Shown piece by piece: positions 38,800 through 46,066 of a stretch of 64,000 nt of DNA. Both the position numbers and the translations under genes were made by a program. The first letter of the stretch is position 1; every line of letters starts with the position of its first letter. The notes under the pieces were generated by a model. That model searched no databases and had not been told where the DNA came from. It saw only the letters and a program-made list of their open reading frames with translations. This stretch comes from Sphingosinithalassobacter tenebrarum (GTDB taxonomy: Bacteria; Pseudomonadota; Alphaproteobacteria; Sphingomonadales; Sphingomonadaceae): contig NZ_CP049109.1 in assembly GCF_011057975.1 (NCBI RefSeq), positions 3,069,001 through 3,133,000 on the forward strand, read 5' to 3'.

Positions 38800-38840
38800 C
38801 GGATAAGTCGAAGTCCGAGCAGCTGTGCCATACGCGTCAT
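38793..38840 (-). CDS. leuL: Leucine-rich leader peptide of leuA (candidate)
   Basis: A 15-codon frame reads [15 protein letters not shown] and stops at TAG (38795-38793). Four of the 15 residues are leucine and one is isoleucine, with the leucines clustered at positions 7, 8, 10 and 12. The first ATG (38840) and an internal ATG (38831) are both possible; no clear Shine-Dalgarno precedes either. It lies about 100 bp upstream of leuA, immediately before a 10-bp hairpin whose arm includes the stop codon. Too short to be called by gene finders. Confidence 0.65.
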   Translation of the reverse strand: MTRMAQLLGLRLIRP

Positions 38841-38887
38841 GGTGCGCGGATATGGCGAATGACAGGGCATATGTCCAGACATCGGTT

Positions 38888-38923
38888 GTTAAGGGCGCTT
38901 AACCTAATCTTCTCGTCTATAAT
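38888..38923 (+). promoter_or_regulatory. Palindrome and -10 element between leuA and the second BLUF gene
   Basis: GTTAAG-GGCG-CTTAAC (38888-38903) is a perfect 6-bp inverted repeat, and a consensus TATAAT lies at 38918-38923, about 30 bp before the BLUF ATG. No good -35 box is spaced at 17 bp. The palindrome resembles a TTAA-N-TTAA site, but its spacing of 6 differs from the CtrA consensus of 7. It could control both divergent units. Confidence 0.5.
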
Positions 38924-38953
38924 GTAGAGGGTTACGCGCCCCTGGAGAGGATC

Positions 38954-39352
38954 ATGCTACAGCTCGTCTATGTCAGCAGCGTCAATCCGGCCGCCGGTTC
39001 GGTGGCACCGGAGCCGATTCTGCAGGTGTCGCGGCGTCTGAACGCGCGCGACGATATTACCGGACTGCTCTATTCGGACGGTCGCCGCTTCCTGCAGGCG
39101 CTCGAAGGCCCCGAGGAAGCCGTGGAAGCGGCATTTGCGCGCATCGAGGCCGATCCGCGCCACCGCGCCATCGTACTGCTCTCGCGCCGCATCGTCGATC
39201 GGCGCGAATTCGGCGACTGGATGATGGCACATCGCACCACCGCGGAGGATCTGGATGAATTCCTGCACCGCATCCGCACGCTGGTTGCCCGCGCATCGCC
39301 CGAAATCCGTGCCACGTTCGAAGGCTTTGCGGAGTTGCGGCGGGCCGCCTGA
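38954..39352 (+). CDS. BLUF-domain blue-light photoreceptor protein (second copy)
   Basis: A 132-aa single-domain BLUF protein. The flavin-site tyrosine is in MLQLVYVSSVNPA (residue 6), the asparagine in RRLNARDDITGLLYSDGRR, the glutamine in RFLQALEGPEEAVE, and the switch region is REFGDWMMAH. It is clearly paralogous to the copy at 36583 (shared VYVSS, ITGxL, FLQAxEG, DPRHRAIVxLS). GGAGAGGATC precedes the ATG, and a TATAAT lies 30 bp upstream. There is no output domain. It is divergent from leuA. Confidence 0.93.
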   Translation: MLQLVYVSSVNPAAGSVAPEPILQVSRRLNARDDITGLLYSDGRRFLQALEGPEEAVEAAFARIEADPRHRAIVLLSRRIVDRREFGDWMMAHRTTAEDLDEFLHRIRTLVARASPEIRATFEGFAELRRAA

Positions 39353-39355
39353 ACG

Positions 39356-39808
39356 CTATTCCAGATCGCTGTCATAGTCGGCGAGCGCACGCTGAACCGT
39401 GTCGTTACCGGCATATTTCTCCTTGAGCGCCGCCAGCTTCGCATCGGTGCCGGTGCAGTTTTCCGAAATCCCGTCAGCGATTTCCTGTTGCCGTGCCGCG
39501 TCGGTCCCTTCCTCGCCCATCCAGTGTTCACACGCATCGCGCTTCTGCTTGAAGGCAGTAACGTCGGCGGGCAGGCCGCTGGCCGGATCGACCATCGTCA
39601 GCGCCTGGGTGGGACTGGATGAAGGGGACGGCGTGGGACTCGGGCTCGGGCTCGGGCTCGGGCTGGGAGTTGCTTCGGGCGTCGCCAGGATTTCCGCCAT
39701 TGGCGGCGGATCGGAATAATTGGTGCCGGTGGTGCCGCCACCGCCGCCGCAACCGCCGAGCAACAAGCTCCCAGACACTATTACCGCCGCCAATCCCCTT
39801 GCGCGCAT
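39356..39808 (-). CDS. Small lipoprotein with Ser-Pro repeat linker
   Basis: A 150-aa protein with a lipoprotein signal sequence, AAVIVSGSLLLGGC, where the Cys in LLGGC would be lipidated, followed by a Gly run and a (Ser-Pro)n linker (residues ~45-65). The C-terminal ~80 residues are helical and contain two cysteines (DACEHWMGEEG, SENCTGTDAK) that could form a disulfide. GAGGAGCGG precedes ATG 39808. The gene ends 4 bp after the second BLUF gene, converging. Function unknown. Confidence 0.75.
   Translation of the reverse strand: MRARGLAAVIVSGSLLLGGCGGGGGTTGTNYSDPPPMAEILATPEATPSPSPSPSPSPTPSPSSSPTQALTMVDPASGLPADVTAFKQKRDACEHWMGEEGTDAARQQEIADGISENCTGTDAKLAALKEKYAGNDTVQRALADYDSDLE
39639..39662. 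repeat. Hexanucleotide tandem repeat inside the lipoprotein gene
   Basis: Four perfect copies of CTCGGG (39639-39662), encoding the Ser-Pro linker on the minus strand. Each unit gained or lost by slippage would change the linker by two residues without shifting the frame. Confidence 0.8.
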
Positions 39809-40050
39809 TCCGCTCCTCCTCGTCCGGTTCCCGGCCATGCTAGCATGCGAATCGGGCGCGGCCTACCGAAAGGCCAGTTCCGACAAGGGTGCGCTGCACA
39901 ATGATAAAAGACGATCCGGCGCGTGCATCTTGTAAAAAAGGGCATTACACCCCCTCCCGTGCGAAGGGCGACAACACTTCCCGAAACGCCCGAGACACGA
40001 ACCAGATAGATAGCCCCGAAATCAAGACAGGGGCATGGAAGGAGAAGGAT

Positions 40051-40314
40051 ATGGCTACCAAGACCAGCGGCGCGCGCGGCGGCATTGCCAAGCCGGTGAC
40101 GCCCTCGCCGCAGCTCGCGGAAATCACGGGAAGCGCGCCGCTGCCGCGCAGCGAAGTCGTGAAGAAGATGTGGGATTACATCAAGGCGAACAACCTGCAG
40201 AATCCCGAAAACAAGCGTGAGATCATCGCCGACGCCAAGCTGAAGCCGATCTTCGGCCGCGACAAGGTGACCATGTTCGAAATGAACAAATATCTCAGCA
40301 ATCACATGAGCTGA
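40051..40314 (+). CDS. SWIB/MDM2 domain-containing protein
   Basis: An 87-aa protein that is almost entirely a SWIB/MDM2 domain: PLPRSEVVKKMWDYIKANNL, DAKLKPIFGRDKVTMFEMNK. A short Lys/Ala/Gly N-terminus (MATKTSGARGGIAKPVTP) precedes it. SWIB domains are best known from eukaryotic chromatin remodellers and chlamydial topoisomerase/histone-related proteins; free-standing bacterial copies are thought to be nucleoid- or topoisomerase-associated, without firm evidence. GGAGAAGGAT precedes the ATG, a strong ribosome-binding site. Confidence 0.92.
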   Translation: MATKTSGARGGIAKPVTPSPQLAEITGSAPLPRSEVVKKMWDYIKANNLQNPENKREIIADAKLKPIFGRDKVTMFEMNKYLSNHMS

Positions 40315-40458
40315 TGTGCCCGCGCGGGGCCGGGTCGACCCGGCCCCCGCAAGCGCGGCGCCAGGCACCGGCGCCCCGGCCTACGGCAGTGAATGCCTCA
40401 AGCAGCGAAGCGGTAGGCCCGCCAAACGTCCCAAGCAGTGAAGCGGCAGGCGACAATA

Positions 40459-40535
40459 TGGTGTCCCGGAGAGGATTCGAACCTCCGACCTCCAGATTAG
40501 GAATCTGCTGCTCTATCCTACTGAGCTACCGGGAC
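40459..40535 (-). tRNA. tRNA-Arg (anticodon CCU)
   Basis: A 77-nt cloverleaf on the minus strand. The acceptor stem is GTCCCGG/CCGGGAC with discriminator A and encoded CCA (40461-40459). The anticodon loop TTCCTAA gives CCU, the D-arm is AGCTCAGTAGGATAGAGC, and the T-arm has GGTTCGAATCC. It decodes AGG. Confidence 0.95.
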
Positions 40536-40606
40536 ACGGGAAGCGTGGGTAGATTTGCGCGCGCGGTCGGTCAACGCAGGAATGCGCATCCGCTAACATC
40601 CCCAAA

Positions 40607-40697
40607 CCGCTGGTGCTGAGCTTGTCGAAGCACCGTTCTGCCTTCTCACTGCGCGGCAAGGAAAGAACGGCACTTCGACAAGCTCGGTGCAAACGGC
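40607..40697. repeat. REP-like inverted repeat, family 1, near tRNA-Arg
   Basis: Arms CCGCTGGTGCTGAGCTTGTC and GACAAGCTCGGTGCAAACGG are paired across a spacer with the CCGTTCT...AGAACGG core. It shares the CTGAGCTTGTCGAAG signature with the copies at 10360, 24002 and 50697. Confidence 0.82.
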
Positions 40698-40719
40698 TGT
40701 GATGGGAGAAGGCGTGCCC

Positions 40720-41226
40720 CTAATTCCGCGCTTCGGGCGGCACCACCGGAAAGGGCAAGGGCGCGACCGCCAGCCCGTCCTCGATCATCTCGCGCGCTTC
40801 CTCGGCAGTCGCCTGGCCGTGGATGGGCGCATGATCTTCCTCGCCGTCATGCATCGCGCGGGCGCGGCTGGCGAAGCTCCTGCCGACCCATTGCGAATTT
40901 TCCAGTGCCCTAGCCTGCATCTGCGCAAGCGTCTGCAGCGCGGCCTTCACGACCTTGGGTGACGGCGCTTCGTCGAGTGCCGGTGGCACGGCAGGTGTTT
41001 CGGCGGGCCGCGGGGACGCGACTTCCTGTTGGGGCGCTGCCGCATCGCTCTTGCGATTGCCCTTGGTCGCGACATTGGGCGCCATCAGCGCCTTGCCGAC
41101 ATCGCCGTCGCCGCACATCGGACAGGCGAGCAACCCGCCCGCGCGCTGTTCCTCATAGGCTGCGCTCGACCCGAACCATGCCTCGAACACATGGCCCTGC
41201 CCGCAGCGCAGATCGAAGACGATCAC
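40720..41226 (-). CDS. DUF1178 family protein
   Basis: A 168-aa protein with an N-terminal zinc-ribbon-like pattern (VFDLRCGQGHVFEAWFGSSA, LACPMCGDGDVGKALMAPNV) and a C-terminal helical stretch (GRSFASRARAMHDGEEDHAP, ATAEEAREMIEDGLAVAPLP). The middle is Pro/Ala-rich. This is the DUF1178 layout; the function is unknown, but the family is conserved in Alphaproteobacteria and commonly sits beside grxC and a nitrilase-like gene, as here. Its ATG overlaps the nitrilase stop codon (ATGA). Confidence 0.88.
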   Translation of the reverse strand: MIVFDLRCGQGHVFEAWFGSSAAYEEQRAGGLLACPMCGDGDVGKALMAPNVATKGNRKSDAAAPQQEVASPRPAETPAVPPALDEAPSPKVVKAALQTLAQMQARALENSQWVGRSFASRARAMHDGEEDHAPIHGQATAEEAREMIEDGLAVAPLPFPVVPPEARN

Positions 41227-42047
41227 AGCGTTTCCACTTCGGGAATCGCGCGGCGATGCTGGAGCACCGGCACCCGCGTGCGCGCATCGGTGACGCGGCT
41301 CTGGTCGATTTCGGCGAACCCGACGCCCGCGCCTTCGCCCATGTCGAGCAGCAATTCGCCCCAGGGATCGACGACGAGCGAATGGCCATAGGTCGCGCGA
41401 CCGTCCGCATGCTCGCCGGTCTGCGCGGCGGCGATGACGAACGCCGCCGCCTCGATCGCTCGGGCGCGCAGCAGCACATGCCAGTGCGCCGCGCCGGTCG
41501 GCCGGGTAAAGGCGGCAGGGAGCGCGAACAGCGTCGCCCCGGCATTGCTCAGCGCGCGGAACAGGTCCGGGAAGCGCAGGTCGTAGCAGATGGCGAGGCC
41601 GAGCTTGCCGAGCGGCGTTTCCACCACCACCGGTTGCTCGCCGCCGGTATAGACGGCGGATTCGCGCCAGCTTTCGCCAGTCGGCAAGTCGACGTCGAAC
41701 AAGTGCATCTTGTCGTACCGCGCGCGGATTTCACCCGAATCGTCGATCACGAAGCCGCGATTGGCGAGCTTGCCATCCTCGCGCAGCAGCGCCAGCGAGC
41801 CGATATGCGCCCAGATGCCGTGTTTCGCCGCAGCCTCACGCATGTCGGAAAGGACGCGGTCATCGGCTTCCTTCGCCAGATGCGCGGCGGCGCGCTTGCG
41901 ATCGCGATCGAGCAGGCCGGACATTTCGGGAGTGAACAGCATCGCCGCCCCCTCGGCGCTCGCATGCGCCATCGCATCGGTCATCACCGCGCCATTGGCG
42001 GCGGGATCGATGCCGCTCGTCATCTGCAGGATCGCGGCGCGGGTCAT
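41223..42047 (-). CDS. Carbon-nitrogen hydrolase (nitrilase superfamily, Nit1-like)
   Basis: A 274-aa amidohydrolase of the nitrilase fold. The Glu-Lys-Cys triad is visible: LFTPEMSG (Glu, ~42), RYDKMHLFDVDLP (Lys, ~113) and LAICYDLRFPDLFRAL (Cys, ~153). The sequence is of the Nit/deaminated-glutathione amidase type. A role in hydrolysing a side product of glutathione metabolism fits its position behind glutaredoxin (inference). It overlaps grxC and DUF1178 by 4 bases on each side. Confidence 0.9.
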   Translation of the reverse strand: MTRAAILQMTSGIDPAANGAVMTDAMAHASAEGAAMLFTPEMSGLLDRDRKRAAAHLAKEADDRVLSDMREAAAKHGIWAHIGSLALLREDGKLANRGFVIDDSGEIRARYDKMHLFDVDLPTGESWRESAVYTGGEQPVVVETPLGKLGLAICYDLRFPDLFRALSNAGATLFALPAAFTRPTGAAHWHVLLRARAIEAAAFVIAAAQTGEHADGRATYGHSLVVDPWGELLLDMGEGAGVGFAEIDQSRVTDARTRVPVLQHRRAIPEVETL

Positions 42048-42301
42048 GCCCCCAGCATCGCGTCCAGCTTGCCGTCGCGTTCGAGCGCGACCAGTTCGTC
42101 CGATCCCCCGACATGATTGCCGTCTATGAAGATCTGCGGGACCGTAGTGCCGCCATTGGCGCGGTCGAGCATTTCCTGCCTTTTGGGGCCGCCCATCGTG
42201 ATGTCGAATTCCTCGAACTCCGCGCCCTTCTGGGCAAGCAGGTTCTTCGCGCGCGAGCAATAGGGGCAGAACGCCTTGGTATAGATTTCGATCTTAGCCA
42301 T
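42044..42301 (-). CDS. grxC: Glutaredoxin 3
   Basis: An 85-aa dithiol glutaredoxin with active site YTKAFCPYCSRAKNLL (CPYC at residues 12-15), TVPQIFIDGNHVGGSDELVA with the glutathione-binding TVP and GG(S)D motifs. It reduces disulfides and protein-glutathione adducts in the cytoplasm. It is second in a run comF-grxC-nitrilase-DUF1178. Confidence 0.97.
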   Translation of the reverse strand: MAKIEIYTKAFCPYCSRAKNLLAQKGAEFEEFDITMGGPKRQEMLDRANGGTTVPQIFIDGNHVGGSDELVALERDGKLDAMLGA

Positions 42302-42335
42302 AATATCCCTGAACTGTGGTGCGCCGGGGCGCTTG

Positions 42336-43079
42336 TCAATCGGCGGTTTCCCCGGGAAGAACGCGCGCCCAGCACAAAAGGGTCACTTTCGTCGCCCCAC
42401 CGCGCTTGAGCAGCACCGCACAGGCAGTGGCCGTCGCACCGCTGGTGAAGACATCGTCGACCAGCACGATGCGCTTGCCCGCAATGGCATTTTTTGTGCC
42501 ATCGGCAAGCGCGAAGGCGCCCGCCACTGCCTTGCGCCGTTCCTTCGGGTTCATCCCGCGCAGTACCGGCGTTGCTTTCGTGCGCAGCAATATGTCGCGC
42601 GCGATCGGCACGGCGCTCGCCCGCCCCAGCGCCTGCGCGAGCAGCAGCGCCTGATTATAGCCGCGTCGCCACAACCGCCAGCGATGCAACGGCACCGGGA
42701 TCAGCAGATCGGCGTCGCCGGGCATCAGCCGCGCCATCGCCCGCGCCATCGTGTCGGCAGCAGCCATTCGGCCGCCATATTTGAGCTTGAGCGCGACGCT
42801 CCGCGCGATGTCGCCATAGGCCACCGCCGCGCGCACGCCATCATGCGCGGGCGGACGCACCATGCATTCGCCGCATTGCGCGCCGGGGCCGAGATCATAT
42901 TCGAACGGCAGATTGCATGTCGCGCACCAGGGCTCCCCCAGAAACCGCAATTGCGCCCAGCACGCCGCGCAGAAGCGATGATCCTCCTGCGTCACCGCCG
43001 AACAGCCCGGGCAGCGCGGCGGCAGCGCGAGATCGGCGATCCGGGCGACAGCGCGGACGGGTGGCGCGAGCGAGAGCAT
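42336..43079 (-). CDS. ComF family phosphoribosyltransferase-like protein
   Basis: A 247-aa protein. The N-terminal cysteine-rich zinc-finger region contains PPRCPGCSAV, FCAACWAQL, WCATCNLPF and QCGECMVRP. The C-terminal PRTase domain carries the PRPP loop RIVLVDDVFTSGATATAC (residues ~200-217) preceded by RGYNQALLLAQAL. ComF proteins are needed for transformation in competent bacteria; in Alphaproteobacteria the role is usually untested. I placed the start at MLSLAPPVRA (43079), with AAGGGGCGC upstream. It is divergent from the NDUFAF5-like methyltransferase. Confidence 0.9.
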   Translation of the reverse strand: MLSLAPPVRAVARIADLALPPRCPGCSAVTQEDHRFCAACWAQLRFLGEPWCATCNLPFEYDLGPGAQCGECMVRPPAHDGVRAAVAYGDIARSVALKLKYGGRMAAADTMARAMARLMPGDADLLIPVPLHRWRLWRRGYNQALLLAQALGRASAVPIARDILLRTKATPVLRGMNPKERRKAVAGAFALADGTKNAIAGKRIVLVDDVFTSGATATACAVLLKRGGATKVTLLCWARVLPGETAD

Positions 43080-43123
43080 GCGCCCCTTGTCGCGCCGCCC
43101 GCGAGCCTGCACAAGCGCGCGCG

Positions 43124-43957
43124 ATGAGTGCCCCCGAAATCTTCGACCGCGCGCTGCGCCGCCGCCGCCGCGATCGCGCCGCTTCCGGCTTTGCCGAATT
43201 CGACTTCCTGCGCGCCCATATGCTCGACGGAATCGCCGACCGGCTGGGCGACGTGAAGCGCGATTTTCGCGATGTCCTTGATCTGGGCAGCTTTGCGGGC
43301 GGGTTTGCGTTGCCCGGGGCGAACATCACGCGGCTCGATGCCGGAGCGCGGTTCGCGTCGACGGCGGGCGGCATTCAGGGCGAAGAGGACCGTCCGCACT
43401 TCCCGGAAGCCGGCTTCGACCTGATCGTGTCGGCAGGCGTGCTCGATCAGGTGAACGATGTGCCCGGCGCGTTGGCGCTGGCGCGGCGCGCGCTGCGGCC
43501 CGATGGATTGTTTCTGGCCGCATTCCTGGGCGGCGAAACGCTGTCGACATTGCGCCGCGCGTTTCTGGAGGCCGAGGGCGAGCGGCCGGTGGCGCGTTTT
43601 CATCCGCGAATCGACGTTCGCGCGGCGGGCGACCTGCTCGCGCGCGCAGGTTTCGCGATGCCGGTCGCGGACGTCGAGACCCTGACCGTGCGCTACGCCG
43701 GAATCGCCAATCTGCTGCGCGACCTGCGCGGCATGGCGGCGACCAATCTGCTACCCGGCACGCCGCCGCTGCGGCGTGCCACCGTGGCGCGGGCGGCGCA
43801 GGCGTTCGCGGAGCGCGCCGACCCGGACGGACGCACCGCGGAGCGATTCGACATCATCTATCTGATCGGCTGGGCACCCGATCCGAGCCAACCCAAACCC
43901 GCCCGGCGCGGCAGTGCCACGGCCTCGCTCGCCGATGCGCTCAAGCCCAGGGACTGA
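43124..43957 (+). CDS. SAM-dependent methyltransferase-fold protein, NDUFAF5/BioC-like
   Basis: A 277-aa protein. The N-terminus [20 protein letters not shown], followed by FLRAHMLDGIADRLGDVKRD, and motif I DVLDLGSFAGGFALP match the alphaproteobacterial relatives of NDUFAF5, the complex I arginine hydroxylase assembly factor, and of BioC. The canonical Gly-rich motif I is imperfect (GSFAGGF). Post-I acidic LDAGARFAS and motif LIVSAGVLDQVNDVPGAL follow. The comF-adjacent position is common in the order. Complex I assembly is the best guess (inference). Confidence 0.75.
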   Translation: MSAPEIFDRALRRRRRDRAASGFAEFDFLRAHMLDGIADRLGDVKRDFRDVLDLGSFAGGFALPGANITRLDAGARFASTAGGIQGEEDRPHFPEAGFDLIVSAGVLDQVNDVPGALALARRALRPDGLFLAAFLGGETLSTLRRAFLEAEGERPVARFHPRIDVRAAGDLLARAGFAMPVADVETLTVRYAGIANLLRDLRGMAATNLLPGTPPLRRATVARAAQAFAERADPDGRTAERFDIIYLIGWAPDPSQPKPARRGSATASLADALKPRD

Positions 43958-43969
43958 CCGCGGCACGGA

Positions 43970-44362
43970 TCAGAGAAGCGCCTCCAGGATGGCGATGAAC
44001 GGCAGGTCCGCCGGCGGCATTTCGAGCCGGCGCAGGTCGCCCGGCACCACCCATCGCAGCGCGCTGGCATGCCGCGCCTCCGGCACGCCCGCCCACTCGC
44101 GCAGCGTGTAGAGCAGCAGCAGCAAGTGCCGCTCACCCAAAGCCTCGCTGGCGAAGGTCGCCGGAACGAGTTTCGACGGATCAACCCCGATCCCCAGCTC
44201 TTCGGCCAGCTCGCGCGCCAGCGCGACATCGGGCGTCTCGCCGGGTTCGACCTTGCCGCCGGGAAATTCCCACAATGTTTCCATAGGCTTACCGGGCGGG
44301 CGTTGCTGCACGAGCACGCGCCCCTCCCGGTCGACCAGCGCGGCTGCAGAAACAAAAAGCAT
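43970..44362 (-). CDS. mutT: NUDIX hydrolase, MutT-like (8-oxo-dGTP diphosphatase)
   Basis: A 130-aa NUDIX protein. The box GGKVEPGETPDVALARELAE-ELGI (residues ~37-60) has all consensus residues (Gx5Ex7REUxEExGU). The N-terminus reads VSAAALVDREGRVLVQQRPP and KPMETLWEFPGGK, typical of MutT, which clears oxidised dGTP. I prefer ATG 44362; an in-frame ATG at 44398 would add 12 residues and run closer to the pilin promoter. Confidence 0.9.
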   Translation of the reverse strand: MLFVSAAALVDREGRVLVQQRPPGKPMETLWEFPGGKVEPGETPDVALARELAEELGIGVDPSKLVPATFASEALGERHLLLLLYTLREWAGVPEARHASALRWVVPGDLRRLEMPPADLPFIAILEALL

Positions 44363-44453
44363 GGCGGAAGGTAGCGATACTGGGGGCACGGTCAGCATTT
44401 CGTTAAGGAAGAATCCCTACCCCTTGTAACGATGCGAGTGAAAGGGACCAGCG

Positions 44454-44639
44454 ATGCGTAAGCTCGCCGCATTATTTCGGCGGCTGACCCGCGATCGCCG
44501 AGGCGCATCGGCGGTCGAGTACGGATTCATCCTGGCGCTCATCGTGCTCGCCCTCATCACCAGCCTGACCGCGCTTGCCGACGTAACGACCGGAATGTGG
44601 AACAATGTTTCCGACGAGGTCGTGCAGGCGACAAGCTGA
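44454..44639 (+). CDS. Flp/Fap-type pilin precursor, long N-terminus
   Basis: A 61-aa type IVb prepilin. The leader MRKLAALFRRLTRDRRG is cut by a prepilin peptidase before ASAVEYGFILALIVLALITS, where Glu5 and Tyr6 of the mature protein are the Flp signature (G|xxxxEY). The hydrophobic helix is followed by a short tail. It precedes a second Flp gene by about 110 bp. No tad assembly genes are in this window, so they must be elsewhere if the pilus is built. Confidence 0.88.
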   Translation: MRKLAALFRRLTRDRRGASAVEYGFILALIVLALITSLTALADVTTGMWNNVSDEVVQATS

Positions 44640-44747
44640 GCAGGCTTAAACCTTTCTCAACCTCCTGAACCTAGGGTCCAATGCGCCGGTCCGGTTTTCC
44701 CGGGGCGGCCGGGTGACTGAAGTTCAGAGATTTACTGGAGACCGGAC

Positions 44748-44921
44748 ATGCAGAAGATTCGTCATTTCCTGAAGAACAACAAGGGCGCGACCGCCATCGA
44801 ATATGGCCTGATCGCTGCTCTGATCGCCGTTGCCGCCATCGCCGCGATGCAGGGCCTCGGCAACAACCTCAAGTCGACGTTCAACAACGTCGCTTCGAAC
44901 ATGAAGAGCGAAAGCGAATAA
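44748..44921 (+). CDS. Flp/Fap-type pilin precursor, major-pilin type
   Basis: A 57-aa prepilin that falls under common length cut-offs. The leader MQKIRHFLKNNKG is cleaved before ATAIEYGLIAALIAVAAIAA, the canonical Flp sequence with Glu5-Tyr6. The tail is LGNNLKSTFNNVASNMKSES. ACTGGAGACCGGAC provides GGAG 9 nt before the ATG. It is followed by a strong terminator at 44956, so this is the likely highly expressed major pilin of the Tad/Flp system. Confidence 0.95.
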   Translation: MQKIRHFLKNNKGATAIEYGLIAALIAVAAIAAMQGLGNNLKSTFNNVASNMKSESE

Positions 44922-44955
44922 TCCTCGCTCTTTAAAGATTTACGCGAACATACTG

Positions 44956-44985
44956 GCGGCGGGGCTTTGGCTCCGCCGCTTTTTT
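44956..44985 (+). terminator. Rho-independent terminator after the Flp pilin
   Basis: A 10-bp GC-rich stem (GCGGCGGGGC 44956-44965, GCTCCGCCGC 44970-44979, one mismatch) with a TTTG loop, directly followed by six T (44980-44985). Confidence 0.88.
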
Positions 44986-45027
44986 GTGCGCTGAAAACGG
45001 CGGCAGGCGCGCGCCGCCGCCGGGCGG

Positions 45028-45975
45028 TTACAGCCGCCCCATCGCCAGGAACTTGGCGCGCCGCGCCTGGCGCAGCGCCTCGGGCGAACCGCCGTCGAGC
45101 TGCTTGAGCGCCGATTCGATCGCATCGCCCAGCGCGGTGATCGCGCCCTTGGGATCGCGGTGCGCACCACCCAGCGGTTCGGGCACGATCGTGTCGATCA
45201 CGCCCAGCTCGTGGATGTGCTGCGCGGTCACTTTCATCGCCTCGGCGGCGTCGGCGGCCTTGTCCGCGGTGCGCCACAGGATCGAGGCGCAGCCTTCGGG
45301 CGAAATCACCGAATAGACGGCGTGCTCCATCATCAGCACGGCGTTGCCCGTCGCCAGCGCGATCGCGCCGCCCGAACCGCCTTCGCCCAATATCGCCGAA
45401 ACCATCGGCACGCCGAGCTTGAGGCATTGTTCGGTCGACCGGGCAATCGCTTCGGCCTGGCCGCGCTCCTCGGCCTGCACACCGGGAAAGGCGCCCGATG
45501 TATCGACCAGCGTGATCACGGGCAGCCCGAACTTGTCGGCAAGCTGCATCAGGCGAATCGCCTTGCGATAGCCCTCCGGTTTGCCCATGCCGAAATTATG
45601 CTTGAGCCGGCTGGCGGTATCGTCGCCCTTTTCATGGCCGATCACCATCACCCGGCGCCCGCGAAACCGCCCCAGACCGCCGATGATCGCATTGTCGTCG
45701 GCAAAGGCGCGATCGCCGCCCAGCGGCATGAAATCCTCGATCAGCGCAGCGACATAATGTTTGAAATGCGGGCGTTCGGGATGGCGCGCGACCTGGGTCT
45801 TCTGCCACGGCGTCAGCCTGGCATAGGTGTCGACCAGCAGCTTGTCGGACTTTGCCTGCAACCTGGCGACTTCCGATTCGATGTCGACGGCGCCATCGGC
45901 CGCGGTCTGGCGCAGCTCGTCGATGCGGCCCTGCAATTCGGCGATCGGTTTTTCGAAATCGAGAAAGGTAGCCAT
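45028..45975 (-). CDS. accA: Acetyl-CoA carboxylase carboxyltransferase subunit alpha
   Basis: A 315-aa subunit of the carboxyltransferase that makes malonyl-CoA. Typical segments are [20 protein letters not shown] at the N-terminus, [60 protein letters not shown] and [20 protein letters not shown]. Length is normal. It is monocistronic in appearance, downstream of xerD on the same strand (91 bp gap). Confidence 0.97.
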   Translation of the reverse strand: MATFLDFEKPIAELQGRIDELRQTAADGAVDIESEVARLQAKSDKLLVDTYARLTPWQKTQVARHPERPHFKHYVAALIEDFMPLGGDRAFADDNAIIGGLGRFRGRRVMVIGHEKGDDTASRLKHNFGMGKPEGYRKAIRLMQLADKFGLPVITLVDTSGAFPGVQAEERGQAEAIARSTEQCLKLGVPMVSAILGEGGSGGAIALATGNAVLMMEHAVYSVISPEGCASILWRTADKAADAAEAMKVTAQHIHELGVIDTIVPEPLGGAHRDPKGAITALGDAIESALKQLDGGSPEALRQARRAKFLAMGRL

Positions 45976-46066
45976 CCGGCCGTGATATTCCTGCTGTGGA
46001 CCCGGCGCCGCCCCATGCCCGAGCGCGGCGAATAGCCTTGCGGCCTAGGTGCGTCGGCGCCTCACG

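Noticed and set aside
38888..38903. CtrA binding site before the second BLUF gene
   Set aside because: The TTAA half-sites are 6 bp apart, not the 7 bp of the CtrA consensus, so I list it only as a palindrome.
43124..43957. Assignment as BioC (biotin synthesis methyltransferase)
   Set aside because: No biotin genes are nearby, the SAM motif I is imperfect and the comF neighbourhood fits the NDUFAF5-like group better.
44398..44398. Longer mutT start
   Set aside because: The in-frame ATG at 44398 is possible, but it adds a proline-rich segment (MLTVPPVSLPSA) not expected in MutT, and no ribosome-binding site distinguishes it.
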